A DNA stretch of 64,000 nucleotides from Candidatus Aphodovivens avistercoris (GCA_018710945.1 DVIW01000004.1:62001-126000); one strand, 5' to 3'; numbered from the stretch's first letter, positions 18,160 through 27,291 are shown. A program made the numbers and translations. Notes: a model not told the origin generated them from the sequence alone.

Positions 18160-19128
18160 CTACAGCGTCACTTCGTAGTCGGTCGTGTCGAAGGACGACT
18201 GGTAGTACGTCTGCATGAGGGAGGCGTCGTCGGGAAGGCTCCAGGTGAGCGTCACGTCGGGCGAATCCTTCACGGAATCGGGGATGGCAGCGTAGATGAT
18301 GGCCGAGCCCGACTGCTTGGCCTCCAGGCGATAGGCCCTCCCGAACAGCGTGCCGCCGTCCAGTTCGACGCTTCCCTGGTAATTGTTGCCGCCCACGACG
18401 AACTGCGCCTCGGTCGCATAGCCGATCACGGCGTAGTCGCTCGCATTGTTCGTGTAGCTGACGCGCGCGACCAGATAAGTGCTGTCGGGCTGGTCGGCAT
18501 AGTACGTGTAGTAGCCGGACGTGTCGGAGGGCAGAATGGAGTCCTGGTACGACAGCGAATCGATGGTGAAGGTGTAGTTGTCAGTGGAAACCTGCTCGCC
18601 CACGGCAACAGGCTGCGGCGCGAACGAAGCGGCATGGGCCACGATCTCGTCGTAGCGCGCCTCGTCGATGCGCTCGGCCGTCACCGGGCCGACGCCGATG
18701 CCCTCCGCGGTAAGAACCCCGTCCTCGAAGGTGACCGTGGCATCCTCGACGGCATCGGCGCTCAGAGAGACGATGGGGCCGTCGCCGGAAGCAACCTCCG
18801 ACTCGCTAGCCGGAACGTCCACCAGCACCGTCTCGCCATCGATCTCCCACGTGCCGTCGCGCTGGACGCTCGAATCCTGCATATAGGAGATCATGCTGAA
18901 CGTGCCGTCATCGTTGAACTGGTAGAGCACGTAGGCGCCCTTCTCGTTCATGTCGGCCATCGCCGTGCCGTTCGAATCGGTGACGTTCCAGGTGCCCACC
19001 ACCTCGTCTTGCGCGAGGGTGGGCGCGCTGCACGCGGCAAGCCCGAACGCGACCGCAAGCGCAGCCAAAGCGCCCACGAACGTCAGCGCGACGCGATGGG
19101 GACGAATGGAAACGGTTGGCTGTGTCAT
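18160..19128 (-). CDS. Lipoprotein with a lipocalin-like region and a DUF4352-like C-terminal domain
   Basis: The product is 322 aa. A signal peptide with a hydrophobic core (VALTFVGALAALAVAFGLAAC) ends in a lipobox with Cys33. A beta-rich region starting VVGTWNVTDSNG, typical of lipocalin-like repeats, follows. The C-terminal domain (YTFTIDSLSYQDSI, YLVARVSYTNNASDYAVIG) resembles DUF4352/telokin-like domains. It is anchored on the outer face of the membrane. It is the last gene of the minus-strand set that diverges from the kinase operon at 22124. ATG 19128 lies in a weak ribosome-binding context (AAAGGAACC). Confidence 0.75.
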   Translation of the reverse strand: MTQPTVSIRPHRVALTFVGALAALAVAFGLAACSAPTLAQDEVVGTWNVTDSNGTAMADMNEKGAYVLYQFNDDGTFSMISYMQDSSVQRDGTWEIDGETVLVDVPASESEVASGDGPIVSLSADAVEDATVTFEDGVLTAEGIGVGPVTAERIDEARYDEIVAHAASFAPQPVAVGEQVSTDNYTFTIDSLSYQDSILPSDTSGYYTYYADQPDSTYLVARVSYTNNASDYAVIGYATEAQFVVGGNNYQGSVELDGGTLFGRAYRLEAKQSGSAIIYAAIPDSVKDSPDVTLTWSLPDDASLMQTYYQSSFDTTDYEVTL

Positions 19129-19283
19129 GATGGTTCCTTTCTCGTTTAATCTGAACGGGTGAAACACCGGGTTCAAAACCACTGGCGAACATCGTGCCGG
19201 GGCCGGCAGAGGCGCAGCGGACCGGAACCCACTCTCACTTCCGCGCTTAAGCAGACCAGTTCAGCCTCCTATGCTTGCGCTAA

Positions 19284-20873
19284 CTAAAAGCTAACGGTTT
19301 CTTCCAACAGCGTTTTTCCTGTTGAATCGTCGACAACCTTTATCGTCGCGCTATGAGCCCCTCCATCAATCCGCTCACTGAAGCTGCACGCCAATTTCTG
19401 GCCAGGTTCGAAATACTTAAGCTGAACCGTTTGAACGTCATCGGAGGCGCTGCAAAACACCGAAAGCGTCCTCTCGTCCAAACCGCCGGGCATAATGCCG
19501 TTTACCGTGTAAAGGTATTCGAGATTGTTGTATTGCCTTATTGGCCGGTTTTTCAATTCCCCTGGCGTTGCGCTGAGCGAGTAAAGGTTTGCGAATAGTT
19601 CTGCCGAATCTTTGTACCCAGCATCTTTCAGCAGGATGAGATACTCGCAGGTGCTCTCATCCTCGTTATTGTTGTTCTGAAGCACGTAACCATACATCGC
19701 TTCGTTCAGAGCGTCCTGGGCGCCATCCACCCCTTTTTCTGCCAACGGGGTTAGCGAATCGACTGCCTTTTCGAAATCGCCAGACTCGACAAACGCCATT
19801 GCGCAATTGAAGACGCCTTCGTCATCCGAAAGCTCCTGGTACAACTCCAGCGCCTCGTCGTATGAACCCGATTCGTAAGATGTTTCCGCCCACTGCTTCT
19901 TGGCGTCCGTGACCATGCCTTCGTCATCAATAGATTCATACAAACGGATCGCCCCTTCGAAATCTCCGGAGCTGATGGCCGCGTCGGCCTCCATTCTTAT
20001 GATCTCGGGAATTTCGTCCGAAGCATCGTTTTCCTCAAGAAGGGAGATCGCCTCTTCGAATTGCCCATTGCTCGCCAATTTCTTCGCCTCGTTAACGACC
20101 GCCGAGGGAAGAAACACCGTGATAAAAAGCGCGATTGCAACAACGACAACGACCGCCACTGCGCCGGCGATGATGGCGATCTTCTTCAGCTTCGCGTTTT
20201 GCGCGGCCTTTTCCTCCGCCCGCTCCTTTTCCCGCGCGGCTCGCTCTGCCGCCATGCGTTCGAGCTCCTGCTCGTCCTCGAGGCCGCGCAGCTTCTCCAG
20301 AGACGCACCGCATGCACCGCAAAGCTCGGTTCCTTTGTTGGGCCACCCGCAAGGGCAAATCCAATATCCGTCTCCTTCGCGCAAAGCGTTTTCGGCATCA
20401 TCGGACGCCATCGAGCTGCTTGAGAGAAGTTGGACGCGCCGCTCCCCCAAGGCTGTCGCCGACAGCCCCAGCGGCAACGGCTCGGGCAAGGGGTTCGGAG
20501 CTTCGGACGATTCCCAATCGCCTTCGGCGGCACGCACGCTCAGCACCGCTCCTTCGGCATAGAGCGCATCGCCGTTTTCCAGGGCAAGCGGCGTTATCTG
20601 GTGGCTGCCACCAGGCGCCACGTCGGCGTCGAGCGGCTCCACGTCGAAGCTCTGGGTGCTTCCGTCGCGGTAAGCCACGGTGAGGCGCGCGTGGTAGGAG
20701 CCGATTTCGCCCGCCGTCAGATTGAGCAGCTTCGCCTGCAGAAACGCCTTGCCCGTCTCGATGCTGCGCGCTATCTGGATCGTCTCGAACAGCAAGGGGC
20801 ACCCCGGCTCCCACGTGATCGGATGGTCGCCGTCTTCGCGCTGGTGCGCGCGGAACACGATCTTGTACGACAT
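19284..20873 (-). CDS. Zinc-ribbon, single-pass membrane protein with TPR-like repeats
   Basis: The product is 529 aa. A beta-rich N-terminal domain (residues 1-125) is followed by a zinc ribbon with CPC and CGAC (YWICPCGWPNKGTELCGAC). A Glu/Arg/Ala-rich coiled segment and one membrane helix (IAIIAGAVAVVVVVAIALFI) come next. Outside lie TPR-like helices (NGQFEEAISLLEEN, SGDFEGAIRLYESI, SGSYDEALELYQEL, SGDFEKAVDSLTPL) and a C-terminal beta domain. The extracytoplasmic half is clearly lower in G+C than the N-terminal half, suggesting a composite origin. It lies 10 bp downstream of the next membrane-protein gene. Confidence 0.7.
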   Translation of the reverse strand: MSYKIVFRAHQREDGDHPITWEPGCPLLFETIQIARSIETGKAFLQAKLLNLTAGEIGSYHARLTVAYRDGSTQSFDVEPLDADVAPGGSHQITPLALENGDALYAEGAVLSVRAAEGDWESSEAPNPLPEPLPLGLSATALGERRVQLLSSSSMASDDAENALREGDGYWICPCGWPNKGTELCGACGASLEKLRGLEDEQELERMAAERAAREKERAEEKAAQNAKLKKIAIIAGAVAVVVVVAIALFITVFLPSAVVNEAKKLASNGQFEEAISLLEENDASDEIPEIIRMEADAAISSGDFEGAIRLYESIDDEGMVTDAKKQWAETSYESGSYDEALELYQELSDDEGVFNCAMAFVESGDFEKAVDSLTPLAEKGVDGAQDALNEAMYGYVLQNNNNEDESTCEYLILLKDAGYKDSAELFANLYSLSATPGELKNRPIRQYNNLEYLYTVNGIMPGGLDERTLSVFCSASDDVQTVQLKYFEPGQKLACSFSERIDGGAHSATIKVVDDSTGKTLLEETVSF

Positions 20874-20883
20874 CGAACCCCCT

Positions 20884-21519
20884 TTACCTCACCCAAAGCT
20901 CGTTTGAGCCGGAGCTGGTCAACGCCGGCGACATGGTGAGCGCGTCGCCCTCGACGGAAACGAAGATGGTCCGCCACGAGTCCCACGTGTTGAGATGCGC
21001 CTGGATGACGCCCGGCGCGATGACGCGGTAGTCCAGCTCGGCGATGTCCATCGTGTAGTTGCCGTAGAACGGCAGGTACGCCTCGGCGTCGTAGTCGATG
21101 CGGGTGTCATCGAAGTCGAGCGTGACCGTGATGCCATCGCTCATGCGGAGCCACGTCCCCCTCTGCAGCTCGCTGCTGGTGGAGACGACGCCTCCGAAGT
21201 AGACGGCCACCACGGCAACAAGAACGACCGCAGCCACAACGATGACGGATGCTTTCGGCTTGAGCTGGGCGCGAACCGCTTCGCCAAGCGACGCATCCCA
21301 TGCGTGCGACCCCGGCACAGGCCCGTTCGCGGCAGGGGCGCGCCACGAGGAAGCCCCCGGTGCCGGCGCGTTCGCAGCGGGCGGGTTCCAGCCGGGCGAT
21401 CCGGGGGCGGGCGCAGCGTGGCCGGACGGCGCCCAGTCGGCACGCGTCACGTCGCACGCGGCATCGCCCGGCGCCGGCCGCAGCGACGCAAAGCGCCCGA
21501 ATGCGCTGTTCTTCTCCAT
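20884..21519 (-). CDS. Single-pass membrane protein with a small C-terminal beta domain
   Basis: The product is 211 aa. A disordered Ala/Pro/Gly/Trp-rich cytoplasmic part (residues 1-95) precedes one membrane helix (ASVIVVAAVVLVAVVAVYFGG). An extracytoplasmic beta domain starting ELQRGTWLRMSDGITVTLDF follows. I do not recognise a named family. The G-x-W strand start resembles those in the lipoprotein at 18160 and the Ala/Ser-rich protein at 33856. It lies in an operon between the small membrane protein (10 bp upstream) and the TPR protein (10 bp downstream). Confidence 0.65.
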   Translation of the reverse strand: MEKNSAFGRFASLRPAPGDAACDVTRADWAPSGHAAPAPGSPGWNPPAANAPAPGASSWRAPAANGPVPGSHAWDASLGEAVRAQLKPKASVIVVAAVVLVAVVAVYFGGVVSTSSELQRGTWLRMSDGITVTLDFDDTRIDYDAEAYLPFYGNYTMDIAELDYRVIAPGVIQAHLNTWDSWRTIFVSVEGDALTMSPALTSSGSNELWVR

Positions 21520-21529
21520 GATCGTGCGC

Positions 21530-21787
21530 CTACAGCTCGGGAAGCTCTTCCGCTGCCGCAGCAGCCAAAGGAGCGTCATCCGCCGACCGCAGGCGGTTGT
21601 CGGGAAGCGCCGCCACGTAGAGCCCCACGACGATGGGCGTGGCGAAGATGCCGATGAACCACAGCAGCCCCTTGTTGTCCATCGAATAGCCCTTGGCCGC
21701 GCCCACCTTGATGAGCAGGTTGATGGCCATAAGCCACGCGGCGAGCACCACCACCATAATGACGAACAGAATGAAGAGCACCGCCAT
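21530..21787 (-). CDS. Small two-helix membrane protein
   Basis: The product is 85 aa. It has two hydrophobic helices (AVLFILFVIMVVVLAAWLMA and LLWFIGIFATPIVVGLYVAA) and an acidic, Ala-rich tail. GGAGGTTCGAC precedes the ATG. It is the first gene of the minus-strand operon and faces the kinase operon across the palindrome-containing promoter region. The function is unknown. Confidence 0.7.
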   Translation of the reverse strand: MAVLFILFVIMVVVLAAWLMAINLLIKVGAAKGYSMDNKGLLWFIGIFATPIVVGLYVAALPDNRLRSADDAPLAAAAAEELPEL

Positions 21788-22123
21788 GTCGAACCTCCAA
21801 CCTCTCTAAATGGAACCGTTCTTTCCTTCCGCGCCCGGACGCCCAAACCGCCCCGCGCGCTTCGGCGTCCGCTTCCTCGCGGGCGGCGGACCCCCCTTCC
21901 CGCTCGTCCTCAAAACGAGCGCCTTCCGTTTAAGTATCCCCGCGTTTTCGAAGAATCTGTTGCGCAACATTTCAGACGGGGGAAAGGGGCTGTTTCGTTC
22001 GAGAAACGCCCCCTGTCGCCGCCGGTGATTTGTTGCGCAACAACGCCTGAATATCCTGCCCTATAATGTTGGTCCACAGGCAAAATCCCAGCAGGGGCGT
22101 CCGCACGCAGGGAAAGGGGTGGC
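21788..22123. promoter_or_regulatory. Divergent promoter region with two identical TGTTGCGCAACA palindromes
   Basis: This 336-bp gap separates two divergent gene sets. It contains two perfect copies of the 12-bp palindrome TGTTGCGCAACA at 21958-21969 and 22031-22042, 73 bp apart start to start, which is about seven helical turns. A TATAAT at 22062-22067 probably serves the plus operon and lies 19 bp after the second palindrome. The stretch between the palindromes includes a GTTTCGTTCGAGAAAC inverted repeat. Confidence 0.7.
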
Positions 22124-23050
22124 ATGTCGCGCAAAGCACGCAGGGCGTTCGCGCGCTCGCTGGGCCGCGGGCCGTTTCGGCCCGAGCAGCTGGGCGTAGC
22201 GGCGTTCTCGGCCGCGTTCCTCGCTTTCGGCGCAACCGCGCTGGCGCTGACAGCCCCGCCGCTCATCCAACAGGAGATGCTCGCCCGGCACGCCGCCGTC
22301 GCCCCGCTGTTCGGCGGCGCGGCCCAGGCTGCTGAAGATGACGTGGACAGCGCTGATGCGCCGGGCGCGGCAGAGGCGGACGGGGCTTCCGTTGACGCTT
22401 CCGGCAACGCCGCGGGCGCGGACTCTGCCGGTGGCGGCGCGGTGCTGTTCCCCACCGTGGACTTCTCTTCCATCGAATCGCTTGTAGACGCCTCCTCGTC
22501 GGGCCAGGGCTCTTCTGGAGGCAGCGGCGCAGGCAACGGAGGGGGCTCCGGGTCCACGGGCGAAACGCCCGGCGCAGAAGGGGGCCAAAACGACGGCTCT
22601 GCAGGCATTTCCGAAGCGGACGAGCAGGCGTACCTGGCCTACCTGCGCCAGTGCTACGACGCCCTGCCCACCTACCAGCAGAGCATCGCGCAGGCCTACG
22701 CCGACTTCCCGACGCTGGCGCTCGAACCCTCGCGCGACGTCCGCAACCTCTACTGGGCGCAGGCGATCGACGTGCGCAACGCCGTGGACATCGCACTCAT
22801 GAGCATGGAAGAGAACCGCCTGCCCGACGCCTCGCGCTACTTCAACGACTACCTCAACATCAAGACGCTCTACGAGGACCTGTCGAACGCCGGGGCCATC
22901 CTCGCGCGCGCCTGGGCATCGAATCTGCAGTTCGACGATCCGGCTGCATACGAGTATTACTGGATGGGCCCCATCCGGGACAATTCGTCAGGCGGAAAGC
23001 TGACGTTTTTCGCCGACTACGAAGCGCGCTACCCGGGAGCGCGGCCATGA
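22124..23050 (+). CDS. Membrane-anchored protein of unknown function, first gene of a kinase/FHA operon
   Basis: The product is 308 aa. A basic start is followed by one membrane helix (LGVAAFSAAFLAFGATALAL), then an Ala/Gly/Ser/Glu-rich spacer to about residue 165. A helical C-terminal domain follows (EQAYLAYLRQCYDALPTYQ, RNLYWAQAIDVRNAVDIALM), probably outside the cell. I do not recognise it. The stop overlaps the kinase start (ATGA), so it is probably made together with the kinase and could be a sensor or substrate. Confidence 0.65.
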   Translation: MSRKARRAFARSLGRGPFRPEQLGVAAFSAAFLAFGATALALTAPPLIQQEMLARHAAVAPLFGGAAQAAEDDVDSADAPGAAEADGASVDASGNAAGADSAGGGAVLFPTVDFSSIESLVDASSSGQGSSGGSGAGNGGGSGSTGETPGAEGGQNDGSAGISEADEQAYLAYLRQCYDALPTYQQSIAQAYADFPTLALEPSRDVRNLYWAQAIDVRNAVDIALMSMEENRLPDASRYFNDYLNIKTLYEDLSNAGAILARAWASNLQFDDPAAYEYYWMGPIRDNSSGGKLTFFADYEARYPGARP

Positions 23051-24963
23051 GCGCGCCGGAGAGAAGCGACGCGGCCTTGGAGCCGCTCGTCGCGACGCCG
23101 GTCGCAAGCGAGGCGGACGCCGAAGGGCGCGGAAACGCGACGGCCCTTGGCGGCGCCGCGGGCTGCCGCGTGCTGCACCTTGACGGGTTCGAGCCCGCCG
23201 AGGCGCTTCCTCCTGCCGAGGCAGAAGCTTACGAGCGACGCTTCGTGACCCTGTTGCAGGAGCCGGGCGCGCCGCGCGTCGGCGGCTCGGCGTCCGTGCT
23301 GCGCGTGTCGAACCTGTGGGGCGAGACGTTCGCGCTCAAGGTCCTCAGCGACGCCCCGGCTGCCGGGGCCGCAAGCGCTGGCGAGCGCGCAGCCGAAGGA
23401 TCGGAGGCCGCCGAATCGCCCGAAGCGCAGCGCGCCGCGCGCGAAGAGGCCTTTCGCAGCGAGTACCGCCTTCAACGCGCCCTGTCGGGACTCAAGGGGT
23501 TCCCGCGCGTTTACGGCATCGGACGCATGGAGGGCTCTTGCGCGCTGGTGATGGAATGGGTGGAGGGCGTGAACCTGGAAAAGGCGGCGCGAGCGCTTTC
23601 CGTCGATGACGAGGGGCGCGTCTCGCCGCTGGTCACCGCCCGCATCGGCCGCGATCTGTTCGAGTTGGTGGCGCGCATGGAGCTTGCCCACGGCGGCATC
23701 GTCCACCGCGACGTCTCGACCGGCAACGTGATGGTGCGCACCGACCGCCTGGCCCTTGAAGAGCAGGTGGACGAAGGCGTTTACGACCTGTGCCTCATCG
23801 ACTTCGGCTCGGCCTTGGCGCTGGGCCCTGTCGACAACGCGCCGGCCCCGCACACCCGCCTTGCGGCGGGACGCGGCGCGACGCCCGATTTCGCCGCGCC
23901 CGAGCTGCTTGCCGGCGGCCCCGCGACGGCCGCCGCCGACGCCTACGCCGCAGCGGGCGTGGTGTGGCGCCTGGCCACCGGAAGCGCCCCTTTCGGTTCC
24001 GCGGCGACGGCCGACCCCGAAGAGCTGCAGCAGGCGAAAGAACGCGGCGAAGCGCCGACGTGGCGGACGGCCCACGATGCCGAGGATGTCGCCGGCGTGC
24101 TGCTGCGCGAATCCGAGGTGGCCGTGGCCGTGAAGCAGGCGGCGGCCGACCTGGCCCCCGCGCCCGCCCCGCACGAAGTCTCCGCCGCCCTGCGTAAGGC
24201 GGATGCGCAGCTGGGCAGCATCCTGCTGGCCTGCCTTGGCCCCGATCCCGCTGCACGCCCGGACGCGAAGCAGATGCGCGACGCGCTGGGGTCGTTCTCC
24301 TTCCACTACGCCGAGAACATCGGCCGCGCGCTGAGGGGCGAGCCTTCCGTTCCCCTGGTCCCAGGAACCTTGGCGGACGGCTACGGCGGCGCAGCCCAAC
24401 GGAAGCGCACGGTCGTGCGCGTGGCGGGCAAGGCACTCGGAGCGGCGCTGGGAGCCGTGGCCCTGGTCACTGCTGCCGTCCTGGCGGGAATGGCCGCGAC
24501 GCCGTTTCCCGGCCTGCCGCTCCCTGCCGGCACAGCGGCAGGGATAGCCGCCGCGGCGGCGATGGCGCTGCCGTTCGCCGGCGGAGCTGCCGTGCGCCTG
24601 CGGGCGCAGGGCGTCTTGGGGCTCGCGCGCGCCGCCACGGGCACGGCCCTCGGCGCAGCGGCGGCACTGGCCGCAGGCGCGGTCGCTGCTCCGCCCTCCG
24701 GGCTTGCGGAGGGCTTGGCGGCGGCGCTTCTGTCATCCGTCGCCGGCGCCTGGTGCTTCTTCGCCATGGACTTCGCCGCCCCCGCGCCTCACGCAGCGCA
24801 TCGCCCGACTGCGCACCGCCGCTCCCGCGCGCAGCGAAGCGGCGCAGGCCTCCCAAGCGCTGTCGCCTGCAACGCGGCGCTGCCGGAGCAGGCCGGTGCG
24901 CCAGTCCTCGAAGAACCGCGCGTCGCACCAGAGAAACGCCCTGAAGAAGGAGGTGCTTCATGA
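23047..24963 (+). CDS. Membrane protein kinase (Hanks type, divergent)
   Basis: The product is 638 aa. The kinase domain covers about residues 70-420. It has the ATP-binding Lys in TFALKVLS, the catalytic loop HRDVSTGNVMV (Asp222) and the DFG motif in CLIDFGSA. The usual Lys of the HRDxKxxN loop is Ser, so activity on Ser/Thr is plausible but not certain. No Gly-rich loop of normal form is visible. Several hydrophobic segments follow (residues about 465-580), then an Arg/Ala-rich tail. It overlaps the genes on both sides by 4 bp. Confidence 0.8.
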   Translation: MSAPERSDAALEPLVATPVASEADAEGRGNATALGGAAGCRVLHLDGFEPAEALPPAEAEAYERRFVTLLQEPGAPRVGGSASVLRVSNLWGETFALKVLSDAPAAGAASAGERAAEGSEAAESPEAQRAAREEAFRSEYRLQRALSGLKGFPRVYGIGRMEGSCALVMEWVEGVNLEKAARALSVDDEGRVSPLVTARIGRDLFELVARMELAHGGIVHRDVSTGNVMVRTDRLALEEQVDEGVYDLCLIDFGSALALGPVDNAPAPHTRLAAGRGATPDFAAPELLAGGPATAAADAYAAAGVVWRLATGSAPFGSAATADPEELQQAKERGEAPTWRTAHDAEDVAGVLLRESEVAVAVKQAAADLAPAPAPHEVSAALRKADAQLGSILLACLGPDPAARPDAKQMRDALGSFSFHYAENIGRALRGEPSVPLVPGTLADGYGGAAQRKRTVVRVAGKALGAALGAVALVTAAVLAGMAATPFPGLPLPAGTAAGIAAAAAMALPFAGGAAVRLRAQGVLGLARAATGTALGAAAALAAGAVAAPPSGLAEGLAAALLSSVAGAWCFFAMDFAAPAPHAAHRPTAHRRSRAQRSGAGLPSAVACNAALPEQAGAPVLEEPRVAPEKRPEEGGAS

Positions 24964-25937
24964 CGCCTTCCGACACCACGCCCTGCTCCGCCATGTTCGG
25001 CATCCTCAAGCGGCGCGGCGGCATCAGCTATAAAGAGCTCGCCGGCCTCATCTTAAGCGGCAAGCCTCTCTCCGACGGCCGCAGCCCGGTAAGCCGCGTG
25101 AACGACCGCACCTGGGTGTCGCGCTTCATCGTCCACGCGCCCGTTGGATCGCTGCAAGATCGCTACTTCTGCGACTTCGGCATCGGCGCGCTGCGCGTGG
25201 TGTCGCGGCTCAAGTCGAAGGAGGGCCGCGGCATGACGAGCGCCCAGGTGCTCGACCTGGTATGCGGGCGCGACGGGCTGCCCCTGCAGGACGCCCTGGC
25301 CGCGCACCGCCAGGACACGACGCTCTACCGCAACGTGCTCGACCGCCTGGGCGACAGCAGCCGCTTCGCCGCCGACGAGCGCGCCGAGGTGGCCATGGTG
25401 CTTTTCGTCGCCGCGGGCTGCACCGCCGACGTGCGGCGCGCCGTGAAGTACACGCTCGACTTCTCCCAGGCGGTCCAGGGCGGCCGCCTTGCCACGCCGC
25501 TCACAGCCTCGCCGCTTTCGGCGACCCTGGCCGAAGAGCGCGCAGCAAGCCGCGGCGCTCGCCCGCACCTGCAGCTCCTTCGCGTGACGGGCGGCTGCGT
25601 TTCGGGGGCGCCCTATTGGATCGCCCCTTCCGAGGAAGGGGCGGAGATAGGCGCCCTTGCCCTCTCGGAAGACGCCGTGACCGACGTGGGCCCGGGCGTT
25701 TCCGCCCACCACGCGCTCGTGCGCTGCGACGCGCAGGGCCGCTGGTTCGTCGAGGGGCTGGGATCGCGCAACGGCACGGCAGTGCGCAGCGGAGCCACGC
25801 GCGCGCTCACCGTGGTGGAGCCGCCGCGCGGCCAGGACGAGGGCTTCGAACGCGTTCCCGTGCGCCTGCGCTCGGGCGACGAGCTACTGCTGGCCGACGA
25901 CACCGCTTTCATCGTGCTGGAAGGCTTCCCTGCGTGA
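24960..25937 (+). CDS. FHA-domain protein
   Basis: The product is 325 aa. The N-terminal 190 residues are a region I do not recognise (FGILKRRGGISYKELAGLIL). The C-terminal part is a forkhead-associated fold: VSAHHALVRCDAQGRWFVEG, then GLGSRNGTAVRSG, which matches the S-x-x-H and N-G core that binds phosphothreonine. As a likely phospho-reader encoded right after a kinase (4-bp overlap), it is the natural downstream partner of that kinase. Confidence 0.82.
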   Translation: MTPSDTTPCSAMFGILKRRGGISYKELAGLILSGKPLSDGRSPVSRVNDRTWVSRFIVHAPVGSLQDRYFCDFGIGALRVVSRLKSKEGRGMTSAQVLDLVCGRDGLPLQDALAAHRQDTTLYRNVLDRLGDSSRFAADERAEVAMVLFVAAGCTADVRRAVKYTLDFSQAVQGGRLATPLTASPLSATLAEERAASRGARPHLQLLRVTGGCVSGAPYWIAPSEEGAEIGALALSEDAVTDVGPGVSAHHALVRCDAQGRWFVEGLGSRNGTAVRSGATRALTVVEPPRGQDEGFERVPVRLRSGDELLLADDTAFIVLEGFPA

Positions 25938-26014
25938 GTTTTCCTGCACGATCTTTTCCGCTCCGCAAGCTTCCCCACGGAAGCCCCCCCCCCGCAAGCT
26001 TTCCCGCATAAAAA

Positions 26015-26048
26015 ACCGGCCCGCAGCTCCTTCGAGCCGCGGGCCGGT
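26015..26048 (-). terminator. Terminator of the aldolase gene (possibly bidirectional)
   Basis: A 10-bp stem (ACCGGCCCGC, 26015-26024, with 26039-26048) is extended by GCTC/GAGC. It is followed by TTTTTTATG on the minus strand, between convergent genes. Confidence 0.9.
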
Positions 26049-26074
26049 CGAACCCTCTCCGGAAAACGGAAGCG

Positions 26075-27019
26075 CTACAGCGCGAACTCCTTCTCGCCGT
26101 TGAACACGGCCAGGGCGTCGGCCACGGAGTAGTCGGCCAGGGTGATGGCGCTGATGGCCTTGGTCAGGCGCACCGCCTCGTCCAGGCTGCGCTGGTGGAT
26201 GTTGCGGCCGGTGGCGTTGCCGCACGCGCCGCCCACGTGGATCTGCTCCCACAGCTGGGTGAGGAAGGTCTCGGCGTCAACCGTGGAGCCGCCCGCGCAC
26301 ACCAGGCCGGTGCGGCCGGCCGCCATGGAGGCGATCTTCAGCGCCTCGGCGGGAGTGCGGGTGTCCTCGCCAGCAGGCTTGGGCGGGTTCACCTTCACGA
26401 AGTCGGCACCCAGGCACAGCGCCACGCCCGCGGCGCCGGCGATGAGGTCGGGATCCTTCTCCGCCGTGACGGCCTTGCCGCGCGGGTAGATCCACAGCAC
26501 CACCAGCAGGCCGTTGGCATGGGCCTGCGCGATGAGCTCGCCCGCCTCGGCCATCATGGTGGCCTCGTACTCGCTGCCCAGGTAGATGGTGTAGCCCAGG
26601 CCCACGATGTTCACGCCGTTCGCCTTCATGGCCAGCACGGCCTCCAGGTCGTGCAGCTGCGGGGAGTACGGGTCCTCCTGGGCGGTCTTGACCAGGTTGG
26701 TCTTGGAGTTCATCTTCACCAGGTAGTTGATCTCCGGGTAGTCGGCCGCGTAGCGCGCGATCAGGCCGCGCTGGCCCGCCAGCACGCCGCAGATGCCCTG
26801 GCTGCCGATCTTGAACAGGTGCTCGGGCTCCGCGTCGGAGATGTCGATGCCCTCGCCGTAGAAGTCCTTGTTCAGGTGCTCGATCTTCTGGTCGCACGCG
26901 AACAGCATGAGACGGCCCGTGCCGCGCGTCGCCTTCAGGTAGTTCTGGATGTAGTCCTCGCGCGCCTCCGGCAGAACGTCGACGGGCACCTTGACGTCGT
27001 CATGGGTGATAGTGGGCAT
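26075..27019 (-). CDS. fbaB: Class I fructose-bisphosphate aldolase, DhnA/FbaB type
   Basis: The product is 314 aa. It has the DhnA-family start region GRLMLFACDQKIEHLNKDF and a TIM-barrel with LCLGADFVKVNPPKP, whose Lys is in the position expected for the Schiff base. GLVCAGGS and a phosphate-binding segment (GGACGNATGRNIHQR) follow. It cleaves fructose-1,6-bisphosphate in glycolysis and gluconeogenesis. ATG 27019 has GGAGGAG upstream. It is monocistronic with a strong terminator. Related DhnA-like enzymes such as LsrF act on other substrates, so the substrate is inferred. Confidence 0.85.
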   Translation of the reverse strand: MPTITHDDVKVPVDVLPEAREDYIQNYLKATRGTGRLMLFACDQKIEHLNKDFYGEGIDISDAEPEHLFKIGSQGICGVLAGQRGLIARYAADYPEINYLVKMNSKTNLVKTAQEDPYSPQLHDLEAVLAMKANGVNIVGLGYTIYLGSEYEATMMAEAGELIAQAHANGLLVVLWIYPRGKAVTAEKDPDLIAGAAGVALCLGADFVKVNPPKPAGEDTRTPAEALKIASMAAGRTGLVCAGGSTVDAETFLTQLWEQIHVGGACGNATGRNIHQRSLDEAVRLTKAISAITLADYSVADALAVFNGEKEFAL

Positions 27020-27291
27020 GTCTCCTCCATTCATCGGTCGAAACGCCGCGGGAAACCCGCGATGCGCCATGCATCCTTCATTCTACCAACGCCCGCACGG
27101 CCTGTGGAGCGCAGCGCGCGGAATACGGGCAACAAGCGGACGAGCGGGAAGAGGCGGAAGCGGGACGCGGGGCGCAGCGGGCGAAACGAGCGCGGAACGG
27201 CCAGGGCGGTCGGAGCGCGGTGCTCGAGGCAACGCGAGCTGGCTGGCGCAGCGGCCAGAGCGCAGGCCGGCGCAGCGGCGGGCGCCGCGCC
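27020..27291. other. Intergenic, no gene seen
   Basis: This is very GC-rich and purine-biased sequence between the aldolase start and the TM2 gene stop. I see no credible ORF, RNA or strong hairpin. Confidence 0.4.

Noticed and set aside
27020-27291. Purine-rich GC block as a possible gene or RNA
   Set aside because: No plausible start signal, no stable hairpin, no family resemblance.
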